Part shown: positions 1 to 8,400 of the stretch, piece by piece
Numbering within the stretch: the first letter of the stretch is position 1
Layout of the letters: the number at the start of each line of letters is the position of its first letter
Source of the DNA: DATBSL01 sp964561785
Lineage (GTDB): Bacteria; Acidobacteriota; Vicinamibacteria; Fen-336
Reading direction: 5' to 3'
Length of the DNA stretch: 64,000 nt
Assembly (NCBI GenBank): GCA_964561785.1
Contig: CAZLRF010000001.1
Location: 99,902-163,901, forward strand
Position numbers and translations under genes: made by a program
Notes under the pieces: generated by a model
What the model was told of the DNA's origin: nothing
The model's input: only the letters and a program-made list of their open reading frames with translations
Databases searched by the model: none

Positions 1-1
1 G

Positions 2-1696
2 CTGTACGAGCTGCTGACCGGCCACCGGCCGATCCGCCTCGCCTCGCGCAACCTCACCGAGATCGCGCGCGCCGTCTCCGAGGAGGAGCCGACCCGGCCC
101 AGCACCGTGATCGAGCGCGAGGTCGAGACGCCGCGGGGCGACGGGACGACGAGGCGCCTCACCCCGGACTCGGTCAGCCGCACGCGCGAGGGCAGCCCGG
201 AGCGCCTGCGCCGGCGGCTGGCCGGCGACCTCGACAACATCGTGCTGATGGCGCTGCGCAAGGAGCCGAAGCGGCGCTACGCCTCCGCGGAGGCGCTCTC
301 CGACGACATCCGCCGCCACCTCGAGGGGCTGCCGGTCGCGGCGCGGCCCGACACCCTCGGCTACCGTCTGGAGCGCTTCGTCTTTCGGCACCGCCTGGCC
401 GTCGGCGCCGCCGCGGCGGTGGTGCTGGCCCTCGTGGTCGGGCTCGTGGCGGCGACCGCACAGGCGCGCGTCGCCCGGGCGCAGAGGGCGCGGGCGGAGG
501 CCGCGCTCGCCGACGTGCGCAAGCTCGCGAACGCCTTCATCTTCGAGGTCCACGACGCGATCGAGCCGCTGCCCGGCGCGACGCCGGCCCGCGAGACCGT
601 CGTCCGCCTGGCGCTCGAGTACCTCGATCGCCTCGCCGCGAGCACGCCGACGGACGCCTCGCTTCAGCTCGAGCTGGCCGCGGCCTACTCGCGAATCGGC
701 ACCATCCAGTGGAACCGCTACCAGGCCAACCTCGGCCAGCTCGACGCGGCCTTCGCCAGCCAGGAGAAGGCGCTCGCGATCCGCGAGCGCGTGGCCGCCG
801 CGGAGCCGGGGAACCGGGAGGCGCGCAGGGTGCTGGCCCGCAGCCTGGTCCTCGTCGGCGACCTCCTGGCCGAGCGCGAAGCGCTCGAGGAGGCGCTCGC
901 CCGCTACCGCCGGTCGCTCGAGCTGCGCGAGCGGCTGGTGGCCGAGGACCCGAAGGACGTGCCCGCGCGCAAGGACCTGGCGGTGTCCCACGAGCGCATC
1001 GGCGACACCCTCGGCAACCCGGGCTTCCCGAACCTCGGGGACACCGCGGGCGCCCTCGAGAGCTTCGAGAGGATGCAGGGGATCGTCGAGCGCGTCGCGG
1101 CCGAGAACCCGCAGGACCGCGACGCACGGCACCGGGTGGCGGTCGGCTACGAGAAGCTGGGGAAGGTGAAGGCGGCCGCCGGCGACGTCCGGGGCGCCCT
1201 CGAGCTGTTCCGGCGGGAGGCGGACGGGCTCGGCGCGCTCGCGGCCGAGGAGCCGGCCAACGCCGCCTACCGCCGCAACCTGGCCGTGGCCTACGGCAAC
1301 GTGGGATCCGCCCTCTTCGACCTCGGCGAGCTGCGGGGCGCGCTCGAGGTCCAGCGCCACATGCTCGGGATCCGCGACGAGCTCGCCGCCGCCGACGCGA
1401 GGAACCGGGCGGCCCGCCGCGACCTCGCGTGGGCGCACGACGTGATCGGCGACACGCAGGCCGCGCTCCGCGACGACCCGGCCGCGGTCGCCAGCTACCG
1501 GCGCGCCGCGGCCCTCCTCGACGAGCTCCTTCGCGCCGACCCGGCCCAGATCTCCCACCGCGAGCGGCTCGCCTCGACGCTCGAGAGCCTCGCCTCCGCG
1601 CTCGCGCGGCTCGGGCGCGAGGGCGAGGCGCGCGAGGCGGCGAGCCGCGCCCGGGCCCTGCGGAAGGCGGCGACGTTCGCGTCGAGCGGCCGGTAG
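2..1696 (+). CDS. Ser/Thr protein kinase C-terminal part with TPR-like tail (5' truncated by window)
   Basis: The reading frame is open from base 2, so the start and most of the kinase domain lie upstream of the window. The first residues (LYELLTGHRP) match the end of a eukaryote-like kinase domain, followed by the usual C-lobe segment with ALRKEPKRRYASAEAL. A single hydrophobic helix (about bases 390-465, Ala/Val/Leu-rich) follows and would anchor the kinase in the inner membrane. The rest is a long Ala/Arg/Glu-rich helical region with repeated units such as ALEEALARYRRSLELRERLV, typical of degenerate TPR repeats, probably periplasmic. This architecture (cytosolic kinase, one helix, TPR sensor) is common in Acidobacteria-like genomes. 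The substrate is unknown. Confidence 0.9.
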   Translation: MYELLTGHRPIRLASRNLTEIARAVSEEEPTRPSTVIEREVETPRGDGTTRRLTPDSVSRTREGSPERLRRRLAGDLDNIVLMALRKEPKRRYASAEALSDDIRRHLEGLPVAARPDTLGYRLERFVFRHRLAVGAAAAVVLALVVGLVAATAQARVARAQRARAEAALADVRKLANAFIFEVHDAIEPLPGATPARETVVRLALEYLDRLAASTPTDASLQLELAAAYSRIGTIQWNRYQANLGQLDAAFASQEKALAIRERVAAAEPGNREARRVLARSLVLVGDLLAEREALEEALARYRRSLELRERLVAEDPKDVPARKDLAVSHERIGDTLGNPGFPNLGDTAGALESFERMQGIVERVAAENPQDRDARHRVAVGYEKLGKVKAAAGDVRGALELFRREADGLGALAAEEPANAAYRRNLAVAYGNVGSALFDLGELRGALEVQRHMLGIRDELAAADARNRAARRDLAWAHDVIGDTQAALRDDPAAVASYRRAAALLDELLRADPAQISHRERLASTLESLASALARLGREGEAREAASRARALRKAATFASSGR

Positions 1697-1716
1697 TCGT
1701 CGTCCCACCACGACGA
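1697..1716 (+). terminator. Stem-loop directly after the kinase stop codon
   Basis: TCGTCGT and ACGACGA form a 7-bp stem with a 6-nt loop, starting at the base after the TAG. There is no T tract. The 255 bases between here and the next gene hold nothing else I can support. Confidence 0.35.
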
Positions 1717-1971
1717 GGCGGCCTGCCGGTCCGCCTCCCCGACGAAGGGCGGGTGTCTGTCGAACGCGAAGAGACGTCAGGCACGCGCGAGAGCACCCGC
1801 CGCGTGCTGGCCTCGTCGCCTCCGCGCGGCCGCGGCCCTGTGGCCGTTCTATCGCCTCGGCCGGCGCCTGCGCGACGCCCGAGAGGCGGCCGCGCGCGAC
1901 GGACCCCCGAGCCGCCCCGCCCGGGTCTGGAGGCCTTGATCGCGCTCGCCGCAGAGAGGTAGCCTCGCGCC

Positions 1972-2604
1972 GTGGTGAGCACCCTCACGATCCGCGACGC
2001 GCGGCCGGCGGACGAGGCCGCGGCCTACCACGTCTGTCTCAAGACCGGGGACCACGGCCGGGACGGCGAGCCGTTCTACCGCGACGACCCCGACGCGCTC
2101 GGCCGGATCTTCGTGGGCCCGTACCTCGCCTTCGAGCCGGACCTCGCCCTCGTTCTCGAGGACGGGGAGGGCGTCTGCGGCTACGCCTTCGGGGCGCTCG
2201 ACTCGCGGGCGTTCTACGCGCGCTACGAGAAGGAGTGGCGGCCGGAGCTGTGCGCGCGGTTCCCGATGCCGCCCGGCGAGCCGTCCTCGTGGACCCGGGC
2301 CGAGACCGTGCACTCCTGGTACCACCGGCCCGAGTACTTCTGCCCGGAGCCCTACGAGGCGCACCCGTCCCACATGCACATCGACCTGCTCGAGCGGGCC
2401 CGGGGCCGGGGTTACGGCCGCCGGATGATGGAGGAGGTGATGGCCCGGCTGCGCGAGCGCGGGTCGCCGGGCGTGCACCTCGGGGTGAGCGTCCTCAACA
2501 CGCCCGCCCTGGGCTTCTACGCCCGGCTCGGCTTCCGCGAGGTCGTGCGCACCGGCACGACGACGGACGGCACGGTCTACCTCGCCCGGAGCCTCCGGGG
2601 CTGA
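1972..2604 (+). CDS. GNAT-family N-acetyltransferase
   Basis: A 210-residue protein with the GNAT fold. The acetyl-CoA pyrophosphate-binding loop is visible as RGRGYGRRMMEEV (around residues 144-156), followed by the beta5/alpha4 segment VLNTPALGFYARLGF. It would transfer an acetyl group from acetyl-CoA to an amine, and the substrate cannot be read from the sequence. The N-terminal half is longer than in minimal GNATs and contains an aromatic-rich insert (residues about 80-125). The start is GTG GTG at 1972, and no strong ribosome binding site is visible. It stands alone, 41 bp upstream of a glycosidase that has its own promoter-like element. Confidence 0.85.
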   Translation: MVSTLTIRDARPADEAAAYHVCLKTGDHGRDGEPFYRDDPDALGRIFVGPYLAFEPDLALVLEDGEGVCGYAFGALDSRAFYARYEKEWRPELCARFPMPPGEPSSWTRAETVHSWYHRPEYFCPEPYEAHPSHMHIDLLERARGRGYGRRMMEEVMARLRERGSPGVHLGVSVLNTPALGFYARLGFREVVRTGTTTDGTVYLARSLRG

Positions 2605-2632
2605 GCGCCGCCTCGCTCCGCGGCCGCCGCGC

Positions 2633-2638
2633 TACCAT
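2633..2638 (+). promoter_or_regulatory. -10-like element TACCAT for the GH30 gene
   Basis: TACCAT followed by CTCCGCC, 7 bp before the ATG at 2646. It fits the TANNAT plus C-rich pattern seen at many starts in this window. With this spacing the transcript would be leaderless or nearly so. No -35 is obvious. Confidence 0.35.
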
Positions 2639-2645
2639 CTCCGCC

Positions 2646-4115
2646 ATGGAGAACGCTCGCCCGATCCGCGCCCTTCCGCTCCTCTGCGTCGCCGCCCTCC
2701 TCCTCGCCGGCGCTGCCCCCGCCCAGGAGGCCCGGGTCACCGTCTCCTCGCGGGCGGGCGACCGGCTGACCGACCGGGCGTCCGTCCGCTTCCAGGCGGC
2801 CGCCGCGGCCGGCCCGGGGTTCCGCATCGACCCCTCGGTGCGCCTGCAGACGATGGAGGGCTTCGGGGCGGCCTTCAACGAGGCCGGCATGATCGCCCTC
2901 TCCAGCCTGCCCGCCTCCGAGCAGGAGGAGGTGCTGGCGCGGATCTTCGACCCCGCGAAGGGCGCCGGCCTCACGATGATGAAGGTGGACCTCGGCGGCA
3001 ACGACTTCATGTCGGCCGGCCCCTGGTACACCTACGCCGAGACGCCGGGCGACGCGGAGCTCGCCTCCTTCTCGATCGCGCGCGACCTCGGCCCCCACGG
3101 TGTCGCCACCTTCGTCAAGCGGGCCCGGCGCCACGGCGAGTTCCGGCTGCAGGCCTACATGGACTACCCGCCGGACTGGATGCTGATCGACCCCGTGCGC
3201 TTCCAGGACGTCGACCCCCGCTGGTTCCCGGTGCTGGCCCGCTACTACCTGCGCTACGTGGAGGAGTACGCGAAGGAGGGGCTCGCCATCGACTTCCTGA
3301 GCCCCTTCAACGAGCCGGGCATCTACACCAAGATCCCCTTCTGGAAGATCCGCGACCTCGTGCGCGACCACCTCGGGCCGCTGTTCGAGCGGGCCGGGGT
3401 GAAGACGAAGCTGCAGACCCCCGAGTTCCTCTCCCGGGAGAACGCCTGGTGGAACGCGCCCACCGTGCTCGACGACCCCGGGGCGCGGCGCTACCTGACC
3501 GCGCTCGCCTACCACGGCTACGACGAGCCGGTGGCGAACACCGAGTGGGCGAGGGCCATGGTGGCCCTGCACGAGCGCTACCCGGACCTCCCGCAGTGGA
3601 TGACGGAGTACTGCCACGCCTACCAGGCCGGCACCCCGAAGACGCTGGCGCTTCCCGCGCTGTCCTTCGAGGACGGCGACTTCTGGGGCAACCGCATCTT
3701 CACGGACGTCGAGGCCCGCGCCTCGGTGTGGATGTACTGGAACCTGATCCTCGACGAGAAGGGCGGTCCCTGGCTGGTGAGCCCCGTGCACGGCAACCCC
3801 GACGGCAACGTGCAGCACGCGGTCGTGGTGATCGACCGCCAGGCGAAGAAGGTCACCTGGACCGGCACCTACTGGCACCTCGCCCACTTCAGCCGCTACG
3901 TGCGCCCCGGCGCCGTGCGCATCGGGGTGGCGCCGCTCGAGGCGGGGGCCCCGGCGGGCGTGCGCTGCCTCGCCTTCGAGCCGCCCGGGGGCGGCGTGGT
4001 GGCGCAGCTCCTCAACAGCGCCGAGAGCGCCTCGAAGGTGCCGCTCGTGTGGCAGGGCCGCACGGCCAGCGTCGACCTGCCGGCCCGCTCCATCGCGACC
4101 GTGCGCTGGCGCTGA
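2646..4115 (+). CDS. Secreted glycoside hydrolase family 30-like (glucosylceramidase-type) enzyme
   Basis: A 489-residue protein. A signal peptide (ALPLLCVAALLLAGAAPAQ) leads the mature chain out of the cytoplasm. The catalytic domain begins with the family signature QTMEGFGAAFNEAG near residue 70. The likely acid/base glutamate is E223 in SPFNEPG and the likely nucleophile is E321 in WMTEYCH, the arrangement of clan GH-A family 30. The C-terminal part has the beta-sandwich typical of the family. It should hydrolyse beta-glycosidic bonds, and whether the substrate is beta-glucan, xylan or glycosylceramide cannot be told. I chose the ATG at 2646 because it starts exactly at the signal peptide, although the frame is open further upstream. 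A strong hairpin follows at 4172. Confidence 0.88.
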   Translation: MENARPIRALPLLCVAALLLAGAAPAQEARVTVSSRAGDRLTDRASVRFQAAAAAGPGFRIDPSVRLQTMEGFGAAFNEAGMIALSSLPASEQEEVLARIFDPAKGAGLTMMKVDLGGNDFMSAGPWYTYAETPGDAELASFSIARDLGPHGVATFVKRARRHGEFRLQAYMDYPPDWMLIDPVRFQDVDPRWFPVLARYYLRYVEEYAKEGLAIDFLSPFNEPGIYTKIPFWKIRDLVRDHLGPLFERAGVKTKLQTPEFLSRENAWWNAPTVLDDPGARRYLTALAYHGYDEPVANTEWARAMVALHERYPDLPQWMTEYCHAYQAGTPKTLALPALSFEDGDFWGNRIFTDVEARASVWMYWNLILDEKGGPWLVSPVHGNPDGNVQHAVVVIDRQAKKVTWTGTYWHLAHFSRYVRPGAVRIGVAPLEAGAPAGVRCLAFEPPGGGVVAQLLNSAESASKVPLVWQGRTASVDLPARSIATVRWR

Positions 4116-4171
4116 GCGAGGTCTCCGCCTCGCCCGTTCGAGACGCCGCGGCTCGACCTCGTTCGAGTCGA

Positions 4172-4202
4172 GCCGGCTCGGCCCCGCGAGCCCCGAGCCG
4201 GC
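4172..4202 (+). terminator. GC-rich hairpin after the GH30 gene
   Basis: GCCGGCTCGG and CCGAGCCGGC form a perfect 10-bp stem with an 11-nt loop, and a smaller 7-bp dyad (GCTCGAC/GTCGAGC) lies just before it at 4151-4173. No T tract follows. It separates the GH30 gene from the next gene, which has its own TAGGAT element at 4205-4210. Confidence 0.5.
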
Positions 4203-4232
4203 GTAGGATGAGCGTACGACCAGGAGGACGTG

Positions 4233-5600
4233 ATGACCGAATCCACCAAGACCTCGCGCCGCGACTTCTTCAAGGCGGCCTCCGCGGGAGCGCTCGTCTC
4301 CACCCTCGCCCCGTCGATCCTGCGCTCGGCCGAGGCGGCCGTCTCGCCCAACGACCGGATTCGCGTGGCCACCATCGGCCTCGGCATGATGGGCCTCAAC
4401 GACACCAACACCGCCCTCAAGGTGCCCGGGGTCGAGCTGGTCGCGGTGGCGGACTGCTACGACGGTCGGCTTCAGAGGGCGAAGGAGCTCTTCGGCCCCG
4501 GCGTCCACACCACCCGCGACTGCTTCGAGGTCCTCGACCGAAAGGACGTCGACGCGGTCATCGTCGCGACCCCCGACCACTGGCACCAGAAGCTCTCGAT
4601 CGCCGCGCTCGAGCGGGGCAAGGCGGTCTACGTCGAGAAGCCGGTGGTGCAGAAGATCGAGGAGGGCGCGGCCCTCGTGGCCGCGCAGAAGAAGTCGGGC
4701 AAGGTCCTCCAGGTCGGGAGCCAGCCGATCAGCTCGGTCGTGACCGAGAAGGCCCGGGAGCTCTTCCGCGCCGGCGCGATCGGCAAGCTCAACATGGTCA
4801 CCATCCTGATCAGCCGGAACGACGCGCTGGGCGCCTGGGAGTGGCCCATCCCCACCGACGCCTCGACCGCCACCGTCGACTGGGACCGCTTCCTCGGTCA
4901 CGCCCCGAAGCGGCCCTTCGACGCCCAGCGCTTCTTCCGCTGGCGCAAGTACTGGGACTACGGGACCGGCGTCGCGGGCGACATGTACGTCCACCGCTTC
5001 ACGTCGCTGCACCGGATCATCGACTCGAAGGGGCCGGTCAAGGGCATGGCGACCGGCGGCGTGCGGTTCTGGCTCGACCGCGAGGTCCCGGACATGCAGC
5101 TCGGCCTCTACGAGTACCCGGAGACCGACAGCCACCCCGCCTTCACCCTCCAGCTCGGGGCGAACTTCGCCGACGGGGGCCACGGGCCGACGTTCCAGCT
5201 CGTCGGGGACGAGGGCGTCATGTCGCTCGAGGGGGCCGGCATCAAGCTCAGCCGCTCCGCCAAGTCCGACGACGAAGGCTTCGAGCGGTCGCTCCTGCAG
5301 ACCTTCGCCGAGGCCGAGCAGAAGCGGTGGCTGGCGGAGGTGGCGGAGAAGCGCGCCGAGATGGCGGCGCCGCAGTCGACGCCGCTCTCCACGACGAGCG
5401 AGTACCTGCCCCCGCGGGGCTACGACTCCCACCTCGACCACTTCCGGATCTTCTTCCGCGCGATGCGCGGCGGGGAGCCGGTGGTCGAGGACGCGGCCTA
5501 CGGTCTGCGCGCGGCGGCGCCCGCGCTCATCGCGAACATCGCCCTCGTCGAGAACCGTATCGTCGGCTGGGACCCGGAGGCGATGACGCTCGTGCGCTGA
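4233..5600 (+). CDS. Tat-exported Gfo/Idh/MocA-family oxidoreductase
   Basis: A 455-residue NAD(P)-dependent oxidoreductase. The N-terminus has a twin-arginine motif (SRRDFF, residues 8-13) and a hydrophobic stretch, so it is exported folded, probably with its cofactor. The Rossmann motif GLGMMG sits at residues 49-54 and the family's substrate-side EKP motif at residues 135-137. The C-terminal alpha/beta domain follows. Members act on sugars, sugar acids or inositols, and the substrate here is unknown. The ATG at 4233 is preferred over the GTG at 4230 because AGGAGG (4222-4227) is 5 bp from it. A TAGGAT -10-like element lies at 4205. It follows a secreted glycosidase, so the two may share a carbohydrate role. 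Confidence 0.9.
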   Translation: MTESTKTSRRDFFKAASAGALVSTLAPSILRSAEAAVSPNDRIRVATIGLGMMGLNDTNTALKVPGVELVAVADCYDGRLQRAKELFGPGVHTTRDCFEVLDRKDVDAVIVATPDHWHQKLSIAALERGKAVYVEKPVVQKIEEGAALVAAQKKSGKVLQVGSQPISSVVTEKARELFRAGAIGKLNMVTILISRNDALGAWEWPIPTDASTATVDWDRFLGHAPKRPFDAQRFFRWRKYWDYGTGVAGDMYVHRFTSLHRIIDSKGPVKGMATGGVRFWLDREVPDMQLGLYEYPETDSHPAFTLQLGANFADGGHGPTFQLVGDEGVMSLEGAGIKLSRSAKSDDEGFERSLLQTFAEAEQKRWLAEVAEKRAEMAAPQSTPLSTTSEYLPPRGYDSHLDHFRIFFRAMRGGEPVVEDAAYGLRAAAPALIANIALVENRIVGWDPEAMTLVR

Positions 5601-5626
5601 CTGGCGCGCAGTTGTGGTCTCATCAA

Positions 5627-5668
5627 AAGTCCACAATCGGTAGAATCTGGACTTGACAGAAGTCCACA
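5627..5668 (+). promoter_or_regulatory. Palindromic control region of the DUF4143 ATPase gene
   Basis: AAGTCCACA occurs at 5627-5635 and again at 5660-5668, with an inverted TGGACTT at 5648-5654. The last two form TGGACTT-N5-AAGTCCA. A TAGAAT -10-like element (5641-5646) lies between the direct copies, and a TTGACA is embedded in the dyad (5653-5658). The layout suggests a repressor site over or just after the promoter of the gene starting at 5688. Confidence 0.55.
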
Positions 5669-5687
5669 TGCGCAGGACACTCGTGTC

Positions 5688-7016
5688 GTGCCCCTGCACC
5701 CGATCCTGGCCGACAAGCTGAGCTCCACGCTCGCGGCGAGCCCCGTCCCGCCGTTCACCCGGCGAGACGCCCGACTGCCGGCCATCGCGGGCAAGGTCCA
5801 TTCGGTCATCGGGATGCGCCGCGCCGGCAAGACGACCTTCCTGCACCAGCTTCAGGCGGAGAGGCGACGGTCGGTCCCGGTCGAGCGGGCGCTCTTCCTG
5901 AGCCTCGACGACGAACGCCTGGGCGGCATCGAGGTCGACCAGCTCGGCTTCCTGGTCGAGGAGTACTACCGGCGCTACCCGGCGTCGCGCGGGCGCGACA
6001 GCGTGCTCTGGCTGCTCGACGAGGTCCAGCTCGTACCGGGCTGGGAGCGGTTCGTCCGCCGCGTGATCGACTCGGAGAAGGCCGAGATCGTCGTCTCGGG
6101 ATCCTCCGCTCGCCTCCTCTCGCGAGAGGTGCACACGTCGCTGCGCGGTCGCGGGATCGCCACCGTCATCCGGCCCTTCAGCTTCCGCGAGTTCCTCAGG
6201 CACCGCGCCGAGGAGCCGCGCGAGGAGCCCCGCCGCTGGACTCCCGCCGAGCGGTCGCTCGTCGAGATGCGTTTCCGCGAGTACCTGGTCGAGGGCGGCT
6301 TCCCCGAGGCGCAGGGCCTCCCTGCCCCACTGCGCGTCGAGCTCCTCCAGGGCTACGTCGACACCGTCCTCTTCCGCGACGTGGTGGAGCGCTACGGCGT
6401 CACGCAGGTCGCGGCGCTGCGGTGGCTGGTGCGACACTGCCTGCGCAACCCCGCCGGCGCCTTCAGCGTCCACCGGCTGCACCGCGATCTCAGGTCCCAG
6501 GGGCACGGCCTCGGGCGAGAGGCGGTCGACGCGATGCTCGGCCACCTCCTGGACGCGTTCCTGCTCAGCGCCGTGCCGATCGCGACGGAATCGGAGCGGC
6601 AACGCAACTCGAACCCGCGCAAGCTCTACCCCGCGGATCCCGGCCTGATCGGGGCCTTCGACGCGTCGGGCCGCGCCAACGTCGGCCACGCTCTCGAGTC
6701 GGCCGTGCTGAACGAGCTCGACCGACGGGGCGCCGAGAGCGCCTACGTGAAGACCGAGGAAGGCCTGGAGGTGGACTTCCTCGCCCGCCACCCGGGAGCG
6801 GGAGAGGAGCTCGTCCAGGTGTGCGCGGACCCGTCGGAGCCGGGCGTGCGCGATCGCGAGCTGCGCGCCCTCGCTGCGGCCGCGGCGCTCCATCCGCGGG
6901 CCGAGCGGAGGCTCCTCGTGCTCGACCGCGACGCGCTCCCGCCCGTGGCCACGCCGGGCGTCGAAGTCCTGCCCGCCTACGAGTGGCTCCTCGCCCCCGA
7001 GCCGCGCGGAGGCTAG
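5688..7016 (+). CDS. AAA-type ATPase with C-terminal DUF4143 domain
   Basis: A 442-residue protein. The P-loop GMRRAGKTT is at residues 42-50 and a Walker B segment ending LLDEVQ near residue 110. Sensor-like VVSGSSARLLSRE follows, then a winged-helix region and a C-terminal nuclease-like fold with the segment ESAVLNELDRRG and VDFLARH (residues about 325-365), the hallmark of DUF4143 proteins. The biological role of this large family is not settled. They are often carried in accessory regions next to toxin-antitoxin genes, and some have been proposed to act as such. It starts with GTG. The palindromes upstream suggest autoregulation. A second family member sits at 37593. Confidence 0.85.
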   Translation: MPLHPILADKLSSTLAASPVPPFTRRDARLPAIAGKVHSVIGMRRAGKTTFLHQLQAERRRSVPVERALFLSLDDERLGGIEVDQLGFLVEEYYRRYPASRGRDSVLWLLDEVQLVPGWERFVRRVIDSEKAEIVVSGSSARLLSREVHTSLRGRGIATVIRPFSFREFLRHRAEEPREEPRRWTPAERSLVEMRFREYLVEGGFPEAQGLPAPLRVELLQGYVDTVLFRDVVERYGVTQVAALRWLVRHCLRNPAGAFSVHRLHRDLRSQGHGLGREAVDAMLGHLLDAFLLSAVPIATESERQRNSNPRKLYPADPGLIGAFDASGRANVGHALESAVLNELDRRGAESAYVKTEEGLEVDFLARHPGAGEELVQVCADPSEPGVRDRELRALAAAAALHPRAERRLLVLDRDALPPVATPGVEVLPAYEWLLAPEPRGG

Positions 7017-7063
7017 CCGGTCGGGCTCAGGCCACCTCGAGGCCGGCCGCTGCCGGTGTGGCG

Positions 7064-7858
7064 CTACTTCCCGGCTGGTCCAGCCGTCGGGCGGTTGACG
7101 TCGCCGACGGCCTCTTCCATGAGCGTGGCGACGCCGCGCGGGTCCTCCTGCTGGGCGACGTGGCCGCCCGGGAACGTGCGGATCGTCCAGCCCCGCGCGA
7201 CCGCGCGCTGCCAGCTCTTGTCGGTGCGGGCCCGCTCCTCGGCCGACTGGTCCTTCGGGACGAAGGCGACGTAGGTCACGGGCAGCTTCAGCGCGGCGGG
7301 GTTCCTGTACGAGACCGGCTGGCTGAAGCACTTGATCGACTGTTTAACGTTGTGGGGCGGCGGCGTGTCGGGCTTGACCCACGGCACCTGCATGAATCCG
7401 TCCGCGAAGCGGGAGGGGTCCCGCGGGCCGTCGCCGCCGAAGAGGTCCCAGAGCGACATGCCGTCCTCCGGTACCGCCGCGTCGAGGAAGATCACGTGGC
7501 GAATGCGCTCCGGCACACGGTCCATGACGCCGGTGATGACCATCCCGCCGTAGCTGTGGCCCGTGAGCACGACGTCGCGGAGGTCCTCGAAGAGGATCAG
7601 GTTGACCACGTCGTCGATGTGGGTCTGGAGGTCGATGTCGGGGCTGTTGAGGTGCATCCGCTCGCCGAGGCCGGTGAGGGTGACCCGGTAGACCGTGTGG
7701 CCGTCGTCGCTGAGGAACTGGCCGGTCCTCTTCCATTCCCAACCGCCGGCGGTGGCTCCGTGAACGACGACGTACGTGTTCTTCCCGGACCCGTCGGCCG
7801 CGCGGGCGCCCGTCACGCTCAGCAGGCCGGCGGTGGCGACGAAGGCGATCAGCTTCAT
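7064..7858 (-). CDS. Exported alpha/beta hydrolase
   Basis: A 264-residue protein with a signal peptide (MKLIAFVATAGLLSV then ARA). The oxyanion-hole HG motif is in VVVHGATAGGW and the nucleophile elbow is GHSYGG. The remaining triad residues fit D in FLDAAVPEDG or later, and H in FPGGHVAQQE. It resembles small esterase/salicylate-esterase-like hydrolases of bacteria. The substrate is unknown. The ATG at 7858 is chosen because GGAAG sits 5 bp before it and the signal peptide begins there. It converges with the ATPase gene, with 47 bp between the stop codons. Confidence 0.85.
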   Translation of the reverse strand: MKLIAFVATAGLLSVTGARAADGSGKNTYVVVHGATAGGWEWKRTGQFLSDDGHTVYRVTLTGLGERMHLNSPDIDLQTHIDDVVNLILFEDLRDVVLTGHSYGGMVITGVMDRVPERIRHVIFLDAAVPEDGMSLWDLFGGDGPRDPSRFADGFMQVPWVKPDTPPPHNVKQSIKCFSQPVSYRNPAALKLPVTYVAFVPKDQSAEERARTDKSWQRAVARGWTIRTFPGGHVAQQEDPRGVATLMEEAVGDVNRPTAGPAGK

Positions 7859-7909
7859 GGTTCTTCCGATGGTCGGCAGCCGGTGAATCAGCCGGACTGC
7901 GGCGGCCGG

Positions 7910-7915
7910 AGTGTA
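7910..7915 (-). promoter_or_regulatory. -10-like element TACACT for the alpha/beta hydrolase gene
   Basis: Read on the minus strand the sequence is GTGCTACACTCCGG, almost the same as GTGCTACACTCTCG at 55011 in front of another exported protein. It is about 50 bp before the ATG at 7858. Confidence 0.4.
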
Positions 7916-8000
7916 GCACCAGTCCGGGAGCGAGCTCGCCGTATGACTGCGCGAGGGTTCGGCGTGCGGGCGCGGCCGGACGGCGCCGCCGCCGACTGGA

Positions 8001-8282
8001 TCACTCGAGCATCGCCGCGCCCAGTCGCTCGAGGAAGCCGTCGTAGACCTTCTGCTTCCCGAAGCCCTCTTGCCGTCGACACCCATGCGCACGACGACCA
8101 GGTTCCACTCGGGCACGACGAAGAGCACGTTGTGGTTGAGGCCGCTGGCGTAAGCGAAAGTCGAGGTCGAGGGCGCGGGCGATCGACCAGGCGTTGAGAA
8201 GCGCGTGGAGGCGGCCTCCGAGTCCGTCCCAGCGCCTGGCCACCACCATCGCCCCCGCGGGCACCCGCGTCATCTCCGCCAT
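8001..8282 (-). pseudogene. Chimeric remnant: glycosyltransferase-like N-terminus joined to serine-hydrolase C-terminus
   Basis: From 8282 the frame reads MTRVPAGAMVVARRW then DGLGGRLHALLNAWSIAR and ALDLDF. This resembles the first strand and helix of bacterial fucosyltransferase-like glycosyltransferases (a WDGxGGRLxALLNA motif). At about 8150 the frame changes. It then reads YASGLNHNVLFVVPEW and NLVVVRMGVDGK, like the C-terminal end of a beta-lactamase-family serine hydrolase. One missing base near 8076 shifts it again into EGFGKQKVYDGFLERL up to the TGA at 8001. Two genes therefore seem to have been fused by a deletion and then frameshifted. The family calls rest on pattern memory only. 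Confidence 0.5.
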
Positions 8283-8327
8283 CGGTCGGTGGCGATTGTA
8301 GACGCGTCCGCCGCTCCGGCCCTGGGG

Positions 8328-8333
8328 TAAAAT
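8328..8333 (+). promoter_or_regulatory. -10-like element TAAAAT upstream of a decayed kinase
   Basis: GGGGTAAAATCCCAGCC, 67 bp before the CTG start at 8401. The leader that follows (GTCCCCCGTAGAACCCA) is closely matched by the leader of the kinase remnant at 10084. Confidence 0.45.
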
Positions 8334-8400
8334 CCCAGCCTCACGTCCCCCGTAGAACCCAGCCTCGACCAACGCCGAGCGGACCCGGAGGAGACCGAGC

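Noticed and set aside
1697..1971. Possible small gene between the kinase and GNAT genes
   Set aside because: Open frames here are only continuations of shadows. There is no start with a ribosome binding site and no motif.
4141..4202. Possible tRNA or structured RNA from the GTTCGAGTC word and nested dyads
   Set aside because: No cloverleaf can be drawn: there is no acceptor stem or anticodon arm. The dyads fit a terminator better.
6392..6622. Small minus-strand frame in the ATPase gene
   Set aside because: Lies wholly inside a supported gene, with no ribosome binding site or motif.
2577..7331. A 1584-codon open frame on the minus strand
   Set aside because: It runs antisense to four well-supported genes. 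Its translation is rich in Arg, Ala, Gly, Pro and Leu without any domain, as expected for antisense frames in 70 % GC DNA.
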